This document shows positions 25,575 through 38,400 of a stretch of DNA of 64,000 nt, piece after piece. The stretch is from Campylorhamphus procurvoides. Taxonomy: Eukaryota; Chordata; Aves; Passeriformes; Dendrocolaptidae. Each line of letters opens with the position of its first letter. Position 1 is the first letter of the stretch. The position numbers were made by a program, and so were the translations under genes. Location: the NCBI GenBank assembly GCA_013396655.1, contig WBMV01006671.1, positions 124,001 through 188,000 of the forward strand, in the 5' to 3' direction. The notes below the pieces were generated by a model. The model made no database searches. It saw only the letters and a list, made by a program, of their open reading frames with translations, and was not told the DNA's origin.

Positions 25575-28500
25575 ACAGTTTGTAGTGCTTACAAGCCACA
25601 AACATTAAATTGTATGTATTGTTTATTTAAAAGCATCACAAGGCTCTCATTTGTGTGATTAACTACCTGCTCAGTGCCATAATCAAATGAAAAGCCCGGA
25701 TCTTTGCTGACCCCAAAACACTTAAAACAATTAGTAACAGCTATATAAGAACTGTCCTCCATTTTACATTCCCATTTTACCTTTCCATATAGCTTTCTCC
25801 CCCTACACAGCCCCAGCACACCAGCAAGATGACATAAGTCCCTCCAGGTCCTTAAAAGCATTTCCACACACCTATTTTTAAGTCTGCTAAAGTCACCTTG
25901 TCAGTTGTGTCTTCTAGACTTCCTCAGCTGACCACTGCCAAGGGTGACTTCACTTTGGGGAGCAACTTCACTGCTTCTTTGATATTCACACAGCACAAAA
26001 ATTAGCAGAACAAACATCTGAGCTGAGTCCTGATGTTCTATTCCACATAGTGTTAACACCAACAAGGTTATATTTTGGGGTCCCGGGCTTGGTGAGCACC
26101 TGTGTTGATAAAGTTAAACAAGGAGCACATGCTCAAGATGATGCTGCAAATGTGGTGTCTTAACCTCCTCACCATCTTCCCCAAAGGGAGATGCTGCTCA
26201 CAATCCAGGTGTCAGAGCCAAGCATTGTACCTGAGCTACCTTTAAACTACCTCAAGCTGGAATTAGGAGGAGCACAGGACAGAGCCTGGCTGGCCCAGCC
26301 CAGCTGGGGAGCAGGGCCTGCACCTGACTAGTCCCCTCCTGGTGGTCCTGTGGCTGCAGCAACACTGCTGGCAATACAACAGTTGGGTCCAGCAAAGCTC
26401 ACTCGGGGACGGCAGCACAAGCCACATTAGCCTATTTCTTACTAGCCCTCAGACCCACCATCCGGATCCATCAAGTCAGCTCTCCAGGAATCAAGGCAGC
26501 AACAGGAGACTATTAACTCTATCTGCTTGCTGTCATCTTACCTCCTTGTCTGGGAAAGTTTTGAGCCTCCTAACTCTTGCTACCAGCTGTGAAGAATATT
26601 AATGTCATTGTTTATCACAGCAAAGCCCTTTGATTGACATCCCTGTAAGAGGGCAGAGCTACTGTCCTGTTGCAGAGTTGGAGAAAAGCCATTAGTTTCA
26701 AGGCAGGTAGGAAAGAGCAGAGATGTTACTCTTCCTTTGGCTTTCCCTTTATAGTTCCTATTTAACAGATAACAATGCATTTTCTTGAGTTGAGCTTTAT
26801 TTTAAGTGGGTCAGACAGCGGCTCACTGCTGTTTCTTGATGGAATGTTACATCCAAGGAGGGAAGAACAAAGCCAAGCAAGCCTTGGGAGGAAGACATAT
26901 TTTGCACACTTTTATAAAGGGCCCCAGCATCAGTTTGGGAAGTGTCAATTAAGCTTTTCTAACTCCAGCCTCAGGAGCTTTCCTAGGTCATTACTTCTCA
27001 GTCATACACATTACAAAGCAAGAACCGACATGAATGGCTTACAAATACCTTTTCACAGGTCAGCATCAGTCCTGCCCTGGGTTACATCTAGGAGCTTTCT
27101 TGTTCTTTATCTGTATCTACAGCCCAAATAATGGTTGGCTATGGCACAAAACCCCCAAGAATAAAGAAGAAATAGGACTGCAGTAATGAGGACATACCTG
27201 CTTACACAAGAAAATGCAAGAAAAAAAATTTGCCTTTTCAGCTAAAAGCTAACATGAAAGACTGTGTTTGGAAGCAAAGTTTAATACCTGCTATAGTTTA
27301 TAGCTTGCTTAAATACACATGCAAGTTTAATGCTTAAAGGGATGTGAGATAACAACAGGTGGTTGGGTTCAGCCAGGACAGGCACAACTTCACCTTAATC
27401 CCAGTTCTTTCTAATCCGTGAGAAAAGTAATAACTTTCCCAAAATGCAAAGGTGATGTGGAAAGTTTCACCTGAAATGACTCAGCTCTTATAAAACTACA
27501 ATGAACTCAAACCCTATTCAATAAACCAGTGAATAATTCGTAGGTAACCCCATGGAGTTATGTTTTCCAGTAGATGTTGTGGCATACAATGTCTGACACC
27601 TAAGTCCAGGATCAGTCTGACAAACACCTATCCTGAAAAAGTCACCGCTCTTCTATTTCCAATATGCATTAACAGGAAAACAACGACCAGCATCTGACCT
27701 CTCCAGATAAGTTATCCTCATTTGAATGTACTATAAATCTCCAGTGTGGCTGCATTTACCCTAAAGGTCTGTTTTAAACAGCTGCTCTTCCACCACCTTT
27801 TCCCAACGTCAGCACCAGGTTGAGGGAAGTGCATCTCCTAAGCATTTTTCATAAAATGGATGAGAAAAATGAATCTCCTTTTAAGAGGCCCCCTCATCAG
27901 CATCAAGAAGATCTACGTACAGTGGACATTTACTGTTTAAAAATAGTAAAAATAAAAAAGTAATTGGCTGGTCTGCACTGAGCAGATTAGAGATTTCTCT
28001 AAGGTTTAAAACTGAAGCTGGCACAAGCCCAAACACTCTATAGTTAGTTAAAAGGCAAGAAGTAGGAAGAATTTTAATAACACAAGTCCATTCCTAATTA
28101 ACAGCATGATTAAGTGCACACTACAGTGGAATGATTTTGTGTAGGGAAAACAAAGTAATAGTAGTTAATAAGTTTTTATACTGTATTTGTATTTACACTT
28201 GGGCTCAGCATTGCAAAGCACACCCATAAAATCCATAGGAAACCCCAGAGTTCATTCATGATCCAGTAGATTTTGCAATCCCAATTTTCTCTTACTCCTC
28301 TGCAAGATAACCCAGATCTCTTCAACGCAGCATCACCACCTGTAGGCTCCACACCTCGCCGGGGTTCCAAAAGGACCACCAGGGCACAGAGAGGAACTTC
28401 AGCCTGGCAGGTCTGCGAGTGCCCTACTTCCTAATCTCAGCACCAGACACATCCAAGCCCTCTCTGCATTCACACTGAACTCTTCCTACAATAAAAATGA

Positions 28501-31254
28501 AGCAAGGCACACTGTAACTAGCAACAGTCAAAGCCCCTCCAACACTTCTTGCTAAGCAAGGAGAATAGGGATGCAGATACCTTCTGCTTAACTACATCTC
28601 CACGGTGCAGTGACCTGCCATGCCCTGTCCATACTGAAGGCAGTGGGGTGGCTTGATCCCTTAAAAGATATTGGCTCTCAGTGAAGGATGAGCATCTGCA
28701 ATTAGCAGCACAGACTGTTTTCATCTCTCTCCAGTGCCCAGGGGAGCTCACTGTCAGAATAGCTCCAGCTGTTTAATAAAGCTCAAACCTGCTCTCTAAA
28801 GGTTAGTCCCCTTCTAAACACACTAAATGCTTTAGGTGGCCTGGCTTTGTGCACAAAGGACTCCACATCCCTCATTCTTTTGTGGTTTGGTGGCACAAAG
28901 TGAACACAGAAAGAAGTAGAGCTGGTGGGGGTAGTTCCAAGCCCACAGAGGGGAGGGCAGGGAGCACCACTACCAAAGGCCTCCAGCAGCCTGAAACACA
29001 CATGCTAAGTGCTCGAGAGGAGGACTGAGAACAGTGTGCTGATTTCAGCGTCTCTGCTGCACTTCTTAGAAGAAATAACCTTTGAGTATAAGGATGGGTC
29101 AGTCTGTCTAATCAACCAGGGGTTAGGCAAAGAGCAAAATGGGAAGAAAGGATGAACACACAGTGCCAATTATTTGTTTAGCCTCATTTCAGATTCTCTC
29201 CACTACCACCTGAGTCTCCACCTCTATTCTTGCAGCCTCCTGCTTTTTCCCCCACCATCATGCATCACTTGTTATCACTCCTGCCATTTGGTTTCTCAAG
29301 TCCCCCTCGTCTAATCAGTGAAAACCTTATCTGTCTCTTCCCAAAAACAAACTCTCGGGGAACTATTTTGGAAGAGATGCCAAGATCATATCTTTCTGCT
29401 GACAGGCAAAGTCTGAGAAACTGCCTAATCATGGTCCTGATACCCTGTAGGACAGTCTATCCAATGCATTAACTGATACTTCATGGCATTGAAGAGATAA
29501 TATAAGTTTTTAGAAGGCTCCTGGTGCCTAATCTCAGGTGACATCTGTAACTCCAGCTGCCAAAGCTTGTGCTTACTCATCCTCTGTTATTCCCCTCTCA
29601 CATGCTTTCTGAATGGGAAGTCCAAAAGCTGAACACATTTGAACCTAAATACGAATTCACTGACATCAACAGCAGCAACCACTATACATCACTGACATGT
29701 TTTATATTTTAAAGGGAAATGAGTTTTCTTGTGCTGTGTTTCAGCTGTTGCCCTCTCCAGGGAAAAGAAGCAAGATGGGAAACAGGCAAGGCTGGGGTCA
29801 ATGCTGGCAGGCAGGAGCAGACAATAGGCAGACCATGAGGAAAGAACTCACAGTGATTTTCCATAGAGGGACAGGTTTGAAGCAGAAGTAGACAAACTTT
29901 CTTAAGCATTATTAGCATATAGTTACAGTATTACAGTGGGTAATAGGATAATGTATTTGTAGAATAAATATAATAACCACCTAAGCTTTGAATAATACAT
30001 TAGTAGTAGCTATCAGAATTTCATACTGCATTCTCAGAGTCAGCCCAAGGTCCTCTCTGGGCAGGTCTGGGGCTGGTCCAGCTCCAAAATAAGGATGCTC
30101 ATCAAAGGCACAGAGCTGCAAAGCCACACTGGTCCACACGGTGCTGCTGCCACCAGCCCCAGGACTCCCTGCAGGCTGTGTGCTCTTCCCAAAGGAGCCA
30201 CGGCCAATCCCACCCCCTGCACTAGCACTAGAAACACAATTCCCCTCCAGCAGCAGGCAGCACAGCCCCGCTCACTGGGCTTGCCCCTGGTCATCGTGGT
30301 GTTAGCAACAGGGAACAAGTGCAACAATCCTTTCTCCGGCAACAAAAGAATATTTTACATGTTTGTTCTCATGGTATAATCAGTCACTTTTCAGTTATAG
30401 CAACTTATTTTAATTAGTTTGGATAATTAGTCTCAAATTTTCTGCATGTAGTCTATTATCCCTCCCTACTCCCAACACTAATTTTCCATTACTTTATACT
30501 TGGGTTGTATTACTGAAGTGGGACATTAAAAATTTACAACAAAAATACCCCCAGAAAATATTGCTTTCCAATTTCAAAAAGTAGATGTTCTGCTAAAGGC
30601 TTTGATTAATATTATATTTTAATAAAAGTCTTGTAGAGGGGAAAAAAAAGTCTTTTGAGTAACTTCTCCTGCAGTTTTCTTACTTGTGCCCCTGTCAGCG
30701 ATGCCCACAGCAAGTTCTCTGCACAGGCTGGCTTTGAGCAAAGCACAAGCTTATAGCAAAGACTCTGTAGTGATGGATAAGGACAAGATAAAAGGCCAGA
30801 AATGGAAAGATGTTAAACTGAAACAGGGAAAAGGAAAATCCTCTCCTTACCACTGCCACAAATTGCTGCCAGAAGGGCTAATTATCCAGCCAGACCATAG
30901 AGTGCAGGTGGGAGATGAAGAAGCTCCGGAGATATTTAACAGCCACGCTCTATGCCTGTGAACCCACAGCTCCTCCAGCCCTGCTGGAACCTGACCCCAC
31001 ACTGCTCAGCCGAGAAGAGGAGAGAATTTTCAAAGGCCAGCAGCCTGGGGAGGCCAGGGTCAAAGGCAGCTCCGCTGTTCAGGTATTCTGAGCGTGAGGG
31101 GTGACATACCCTCAGCACTAGGAAAAGGCTAGAGCTGTAGCAGAGGACACTCCAGCAGAAGGTACCCCCGAGCAGTTGTCCCCAAGTCTCTTGGGAGACA
31201 GCTGCTGGCTCCCGAGTCCTGCGTGTCCGATCTCCTCGCTCCTAATTCAATGGT

Positions 31255-31266
31255 GCCACCTAGTGC
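31255..31266 (-). promoter_or_regulatory. CTCF-core-like motif
   Basis: GCCACCTAGTGC on the + strand matches the reverse complement of the CTCF core (CCASYAGRKGGC) at 11 of 12 positions, missing only the last. It lies between GPR139 and GPRC5B, where a boundary could be expected. Flanking positions of the full motif were not scored. Confidence 0.3.
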
Positions 31267-34200
31267 CACCAGCCCTGGCACGGGACAGCCCAGGTCCCCC
31301 TGCAAACGAATGCTTCACTCGCATCCTCTTGGGCAAACTGGCTTCTCCCTGGTCCAACCCGGGCCAGCTGGGTCTCCTGCAGACAGCCCGCAGTGGGTGG
31401 GATGGGGTGCATCACCCACCACCATGCTGGGGAAGCAGTGAGGGGTGGGGGTCAAGGGAAAGATCCATCAGGAGCAAAACTCCTCTTGAGCTTTGGGGTC
31501 CAGGATCTCAGGGACATGCTCTGGAGAGGGCAGCTGTGGAGGTGCTCCTGCTCACTGCAATGGCCAGCTCTAACCTGGCCTCCCATTGCCTGCCTTCACT
31601 GTGCTTCTTCCAAGGGAGCAGAAAGAGATCACGTCCCACCACTACCACTCAGCCTGGCTTCCTCCTCACAGACCCCCCTGCACTCCCAGCAGGGCTGGCC
31701 ACCCTTTAGTCTTCCAGAAGGACTGAAACTTGAGAGTAGCCAGAAATCATATCAGACACAACCAACAGGTTAAAATTCCACCTTATTGGCCCTGAAAACC
31801 TGCAGAAGGCAATGTAACTGCCAGACCTCCCTGAACTGGGGGTTTATTGTCTATAACCGGGGCTGTACAGCAGGATTGTCAGGGCCAGTGCAGACACACA
31901 GGGCCAAAAGGAGATCAGTTTGTGGTGATACCAGCAGAAGAGAATCTCCAATGGGCCCACCCGTGGGAGGCCCATGTGTGACAAACAGTCACCCGCTCAG
32001 ATGACTGTAGCAGCAGAGCCACATGAATAATGATGCAGATGCTCCAGCATTGCAACACCATCAATCCTGGATGTGTTAGCCAAGATCTCAACCATGAAAG
32101 TCTGCACAGAGCACCAGATGGCTCAGCAAAACCCTGGGCAGAGACACACAGGCTTTCAGTGTTTCCCTGTGCAGGCAAAGGCCAGATTCCCAAAACCAGG
32201 ATGCAGAGCAAAACCTCAGCTCCACCAAGACCAGAGCCATGGCCCACTGATGCTGCTGTAAAGGCAGGATGCAAGAGGCAAGTTCAAATGAGGGAGCCTG
32301 CTTCTCCTCAAAGTGGTGGCATGTGACAAAGCCTGACTCAGGTACAAGTTACTGCTCTATACCCACTGAGCAGATATTTTCCTCTCATCTCTGTGCTACA
32401 GGCTGGAGCTCAATGGCCAAAGGCAGAAGAAGAGAAGAAAGGAGACTAGCTGCCTTGCTGAGCTTTTCACCTGCCACACAAAATACCATAAAACCATCAC
32501 CACTACCAGGGCTCTCCATCCAGGATAGTATTTCAGCCCAAGAAATTAAGGTTAATTTTAACAGGTATTTGTTTAAAGGGATATAGTGTTGCAATTTCTT
32601 TCTGAATTCAATGAGACTTCATCTACTGGTAAAATTTTCATATGAGCCAAAATGTTCTTACTATTCTGAAGTGCAGCCATGCATATATCCAGGTAATTTC
32701 AACTAAATTAGGGTGAATTGATATCAGCATCATTTCCTCTACATGGAGGTGGGGATCAAATTTTACTGTCAGCATTAATTAGGGGAACTAGTCACTTGAT
32801 TGTGCATTTATTCAAGGGTTCCCCTGGGTTTCTGGAAAATCAACCCTGTCTGTGCTTTTCAGGGGTGCACATGACATGAAAAGAAATCACTTAATTTCAT
32901 GGCCTCAAGATGCAAAAGGGTAATTTCAGGTTTTGGCAAGAGAAAGATGTTGGATCTGAAAGATGGGGTGGTCATGTACATCAAAGTCCTGGCCAACCCA
33001 CACAGTGCTATCAGCTCAGATCAATGCCCAAGCTGCTTTTTGAGTCTCTTAATAATTGGATTTGATCGATGCTTTGAGAGGCTGTTCGTGGCTCACCTCA
33101 TTTCAGCGATGTTTCCTGGTGACAGGAACCACACAGGCTTTGCAAGGGGTGGGGCAGAGACATAATGAACTCCTGTAAAGTGAATTAGAATACTCAGTTC
33201 TTTATTCAAGTGCATTTTCATATCTTCCCTATTGTGTTTCATGCACCATTACTATTCAACAACAGTAACTTAATCATGCAGTGCAGACAGACTGCAAGTA
33301 CATGGTGTCCAGAGAAACCAGCACGCAGGGAGCATGAGGAAGGCATGTGAGCAGGTTTGAGTGTTTGTGCAGGTCTGCACTCAGGCAAACATCAACCTAA
33401 ACAAGGCAGAAAACATCCCTCTGCTGCTGGTCCCAGCACCACCCCCTTAGCACCCTGCCACATCTGCTGTCTCTGTGTTACCACCTCTGCAGGATTAATG
33501 TCACCGTAACTCAGCATCACACCACAGCCACACCAGACAACCAGGATCCTCCCAACACGTGTTTAGAGAGAGAGAGGGGAAGGAACAGACCTGTCAATCC
33601 CGCCCACGGAAGGACTAGGAGTGCTTCTAGGGACAAGTGGATGTAACAGTACAGTGTGCCTCAGCACACCGTTGCCAGCAGCTCCTGACTCTGCTGGGCA
33701 CAGGCTTTGCCTGAATCATACACAGAATCTCAACAGTGCACTCCCTGGACAGACACTGTCCTCTTCACCTCCCCAAGGCATCCTCAGGCTGCAGATACTC
33801 CTGAGCAAGGCTGTGTAAAAAGCAGGCATGACTTCAGAGTGCAGGGAGAAAGGTGCCCCCTCCTCTCCAAGCCAGGGCAAAGGAGCACCTCACTGCAGGG
33901 CAGCCTGAAGGGAGCAGGGGCAGGAATGTCTACGCACCCTTCTCAGACCAGAGGCAGCTTCACTGGCTGTCAGCAGAGCCACGCTGCTGTGTTAAACATG
34001 TGACTGTATACTCCCCAGGACACAGCAGTTTAATTGCACTCTTGGAGAGACATTGAGCCCTGTGCCACTGAGGCCATGTGACACAGGTGGCACCCACTGC
34101 CCTCCCCACTGGGGCTTTGCAGCTGCTCCTGCCTGCAGCCCCCTGCCCAGCACCTACAGCTCACTGCAGACCTCACAGCAAAACCACTCTTACAGCTTAA

Positions 34201-35200
34201 AGTTTACTGACTTCTTTTCTTACTCCACCAGCCTTCCTCTTCAGAGGGCATCTCCCTGAGATGCACAGCTAACCCCTCCGCCTTCCACCAAGACCTGAAG
34301 TTGAAAATGGTGAGATACAGAGCCTTTTTCACCTTTCACATGACTCTGCATCTCTGTGCTCGAGCATGAGAACACAGGCTCTGCACAAGGCTCTGGGGAT
34401 TAACAGGTACACTAAAGCCAGCAACATAAGTGCAGCCACAAAACTCCTGCTCAGTGTACAGATATTATGTAGCAGTGTTAAAGCACCTCTGGCTTTACCT
34501 GTGTGTTTGCTGAGACCAAGGCAAGAAGTTGAGTCTCCAGCACTTATCAAAAAAGCTCCATTTCAGTTCAGTTTCCCAGGATCATTCTCTGACCTTTCTT
34601 GGTCCCCAGTGGTTGCAGAGCTAGAGAAATGTCTCCTGGGGAAGGTCCATGCAACAGGATCTTACCACCCCTCCAATATGTGCAGGCAGGCAGAAGACTT
34701 ATAGGAGTTAGGAAAGAAAAGCCAGGACACAAGAAATATCCCTCCATGAGCCAAACCATCCAGGCACAGATGGCTTCCTTCCAGCATAACTGCTCATTAC
34801 AGCTTGATGTGAAGATTCCAGCCCTAAAGCCCATGAGGCTTCAAATCCCCCGGGTCATCAAAAGGCCCACCATTATCTCAAGAAAGAAAAGACTCTACAA
34901 CATAAATAATATTTAGATAGGAGGAGGGGTGGCAGTGCCAAGCCACAGCCATACAGTGTGGCAGGGGGCTGTGGACTTGATGGGATGTCCCCATCAAGCT
35001 CATCATGAGTCTATCATGGGTCACAGCTCATCTGCAAAAGCCTGTGGATTAGACAGAGTGAGCAGACAGCTGGATGCTCTGCAAGGCTGAGTCCTGACAG
35101 ACCGCTGCTGTTCAGCTGTGAGGGATAAACACTGAAGCCAGGCAAAGTCTGTGCAGATTGCTGTGGGGAAAACAAAACCCACTGCAACTCAACTGGAAAA

Positions 35201-35403
35201 CCGCGGGGCAAAGCACGGAGAGCAGAGAACTCCCTAAAACCTCTCTTCTACGCGTGCCTTTGGCTTTCGATGGCATTGCAGCACCATCTGTTGGGAATGC
35301 ATGGAAGCTGGCCAGCCTGCACCGAACGCTCCCAGCCGATGCCGAGACTGACACCGTGCCATGCTCACACAGACGGGCAGACAGCGTGGGGATGGGAGCC
35401 CCG
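35201..35403. promoter_or_regulatory. Small orphan CpG cluster
   Basis: I count 14 CpG in about 203 bases, against a nearly CpG-depleted background. The local composition is GC-rich. The observed-to-expected CpG ratio is near island values by hand estimate. No recognised gene starts here, so it may be an orphan promoter, for example of a long non-coding RNA, or a regulatory element. Confidence 0.4.
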
Positions 35404-35410
35404 ATGCCCC

Positions 35411-38400
35411 AGTTCACCCTGGTGGTTACCAGCCAGAAGCTGCTAAACTTCCCCTGGGAAGGCAACCTCCTAAAATCCCACCAAATCTGACAGACACTCC
35501 ACACCTGGGTGCTCCTTCCTGCTGCTGAACCTGGTGACTGCACCAATAGGAGAACACAGATGTGGCCAGAGCCCCAGGAAGAAGAGCTGTGTCACAGAGA
35601 GGTCACTACGTCCTGAGTCCATGCCACAGGCTGCACAGAGAGCATGGCTTATTGGAAACTGCACAGCAGGTGATGACAGGCTTGCTCTAGTGGCAAATTT
35701 AGCCCTTTGTGACCCTTTGTTTGGACACAGTGCTGGCCTTTACACTTGGAAAGGCTGACATAGGTTAAAACACAGGAAGTACATATGCATTATGGCTTTC
35801 TCATGGGAGATCTCTGATTTCTTGTCTGAAATTCAGTAGGACAGGCCAAATGGCACAAACCTCCATCCTCTCTCCCTTTCTGCCAGCAGGCACAGTGCCA
35901 TGCACCAGTGAGCCAGTGGTGATACCAGAGCAGGAGTGTTATCTATGGAGAGAGATGAGCATGCTCTAGTGGTGAAGTGCTCCTTGCATGCTGAGAAGAG
36001 TCCACACTGGGATTTGGGCTGATCACCTACTGCCTGCCCTGACAATTCTGAACCTCATTTTGAATGAGAAAAGCCTTTCCCAATGCCATGTGCCAGCTTC
36101 AGGTATTTCAGAGCAGTGGATCCTACCCTGGGGACTGAGCTCCTGCAGATGGAGCACATGCTTCACTGGGCATTCCTGTGGATGTCCTCTCCAGGCTGTG
36201 CACACACACATCATTAAACAAGTACTAGCCCTGCTGCCCCCTCTGATTTCTGCCATGGCAGAACTGCCCCTGCCCTGTGTCCTGAAGCTCAGTAAAGACA
36301 TTTTGGTTAAAATTGTAATGAAACAAGCAGATTTTCAAAGATTGCATCTTATTAACTGGGCTGCTTCATGGCCTCGTTCTGCCCAGTGCTTGCAGAGGCA
36401 TTGCCATATGGTTGCCCGTGGCCATCCCACAGAGAGGCTGCAGCAGGAGGATTCCTGCTTCACTTGCTCCAAGGCAGCAGCACCTGGGGATCACTGGACA
36501 GGCCTGACCCTGATGTACCATCACCTGCAGTGACACAGGCTCCACTGCTACAGCCAGATTCCTTCTCTGCATCCATGCTCTGCCTTCCTCTCCTGTATTA
36601 CCATTTTATGTAATTGGCCGTGTCAAAAGAGCCCTTATATAACCACAGCCACCCCAGGCACATGTCTCAAAACACATGCATGCCTCCCCTCTCTGTCAGT
36701 TGTGATCTTTTGCACATGGGTGGATTCAACCCTTATCCAGGAAATACTAAAAATAAAGAAACCACACTTGCAAGCACTAGGGACCCTCAGAGCTTGGCAT
36801 AACAGTTTTTCATGTCTCTCACAGACAGTTTCTCTATACTGCAACGTGAAGACCTGGAAACAACACATGCCAGTGGGAAAAGAATAACTTGCTCTTATTC
36901 AGTCACCTTCTCTGCATTCAAGCAGAGAAAGTTCTCTTAATTAAAGAGTCCTTTTTTAATCTTCACAAGTGCACAGATCTGTGTGTAAGCCATCCATACA
37001 GACCAGGGACCTGTACAGAGGCTAGAAACACTTTGGACAAAGTAATTTTAATCATCTAAGTGATTTCATCGATTTTCCTAGGCTACTTGCATATCTAAAT
37101 TAATCTGAACATTTGCATGACTTCTGCCCAAAAGTTTACTGTCTAAAAGCATTGGCACAATAACTTCCCATGAGATCACCTTTATCATTGGCACAGGAAC
37201 CATACTGACTGGCTCACCATCCTGCTCACACGGATCATTTGAGGGGCAGAGTATCACTTACGGATTAAACAGGTTGGAGCCTGTTGTGCAATGGTGAACC
37301 CAAGGCGCACTTCAGGGAAAGCAAGATCAGGGCCTAGATAACCAAGGTCATGATTTGTTTGCAAAGGGAAGAGATGCTTATTCCACCTCACCAGACATTG
37401 CAGCCTTACTTCTCTCTGACTTTGTAGCCAGACTTTTTAGTTTCTTTTTCTGTGCATCTCCTTATTCTGCTACCACATCCCATGTGCCTTAGGCAGGTGG
37501 CTCCTCTCACCCTTGCCATTGGTAACTGCAAAGCTACTAATTTCAGGTACATGCTAAAAGGAAATGGGCTCTGATCACATCTCTTAAACTTATTTTGGCC
37601 TCATACATCTTCCTGAATGCTGAAGGCAACTGGCTGTTTCCTGCTTTTTATAGTCAGCATTTCATTTTACAAGGCTCATTACAACAGGCTTTCAATGCCC
37701 ATGTAGATTACTAAAGTGTTGTCTGGTCTGAAAATCTTCCTAATTTATGAGATGATGTCAAAGCCTTGTAGTTGTGAGGCTGTGCTGACATCAGTCCAGC
37801 TAATGATGGCCTTTCTGGAAGGAAACTGTTTTACTTTTCTCTTGGGCTATGATCACAGATTGTGTTAAGGTTATTGATGGTGACCATGGAGTTACCAGAT
37901 AGAAGGAAATCATTTACTTAGATGAATGACTTTTCCAGACCAGCAACTCAGCAAGCACAGAAATGAAGTGGTTTTCTCCTGCTTGGATCTGGGTAGAGCT
38001 GAGCTTTGACCAGACTTGGACACCAGCTCACTGTCAGCCTCTGGGCAGGACTCCTCTTGGCCAGCAGTGAGGCTGCACTGCCTGGCAGGTCACATTGCCT
38101 GGGCCAATGGAGATGCCCAGCACTTACACCAGCAGGACAGCAGGCAATCTGGGGACAGGAGATGGACTCTTCCCCACAGAGATTCTTTGGTTTGCTATTT
38201 TTACTTTTTTAATGAAGTACATATGATTTGAGTATGACTTAATTTAAATTTTCCACACCAGGAAAGTTACCACATTTACACAAAACTGTTGTGTTCCTGG
38301 CAGAAAAATTCAGGCAATTGTGTTCAACAGCCCTATCTCAGACACACGGATATCAGGTTGGCACCTGTGCCTGATCCCTGGCTCCTGACTGTGCCGACAC

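Larger units (their letters stand above)
20079..35194. other. Intergenic DNA, no gene recognised
   Basis: I see no coding exon, RNA gene or intact transposon. Small features are a 17-bp duplication at 25543-25574, C-runs near 25366, and a CTCF-like motif at 31255-31266. The GC-rich stretch near 31.2-31.7 kb has open frames on the + strand up to 177 codons, but their proline- and serine-rich composition, frame overlaps and lack of family resemblance point to chance. An AG run occurs near 33565. Confidence 0.55.

Noticed and set aside
31176..31709. 177-codon open frame on the + strand
   Set aside because: Rich in S, P, L and W with no domain, overlapped by other frames in GC-rich DNA, no splice or homology support. 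Probably chance.
35988..36533. 181-codon open frame on the + strand
   Set aside because: No family resemblance, overlapping frames on both strands, no promoter or polyA context.
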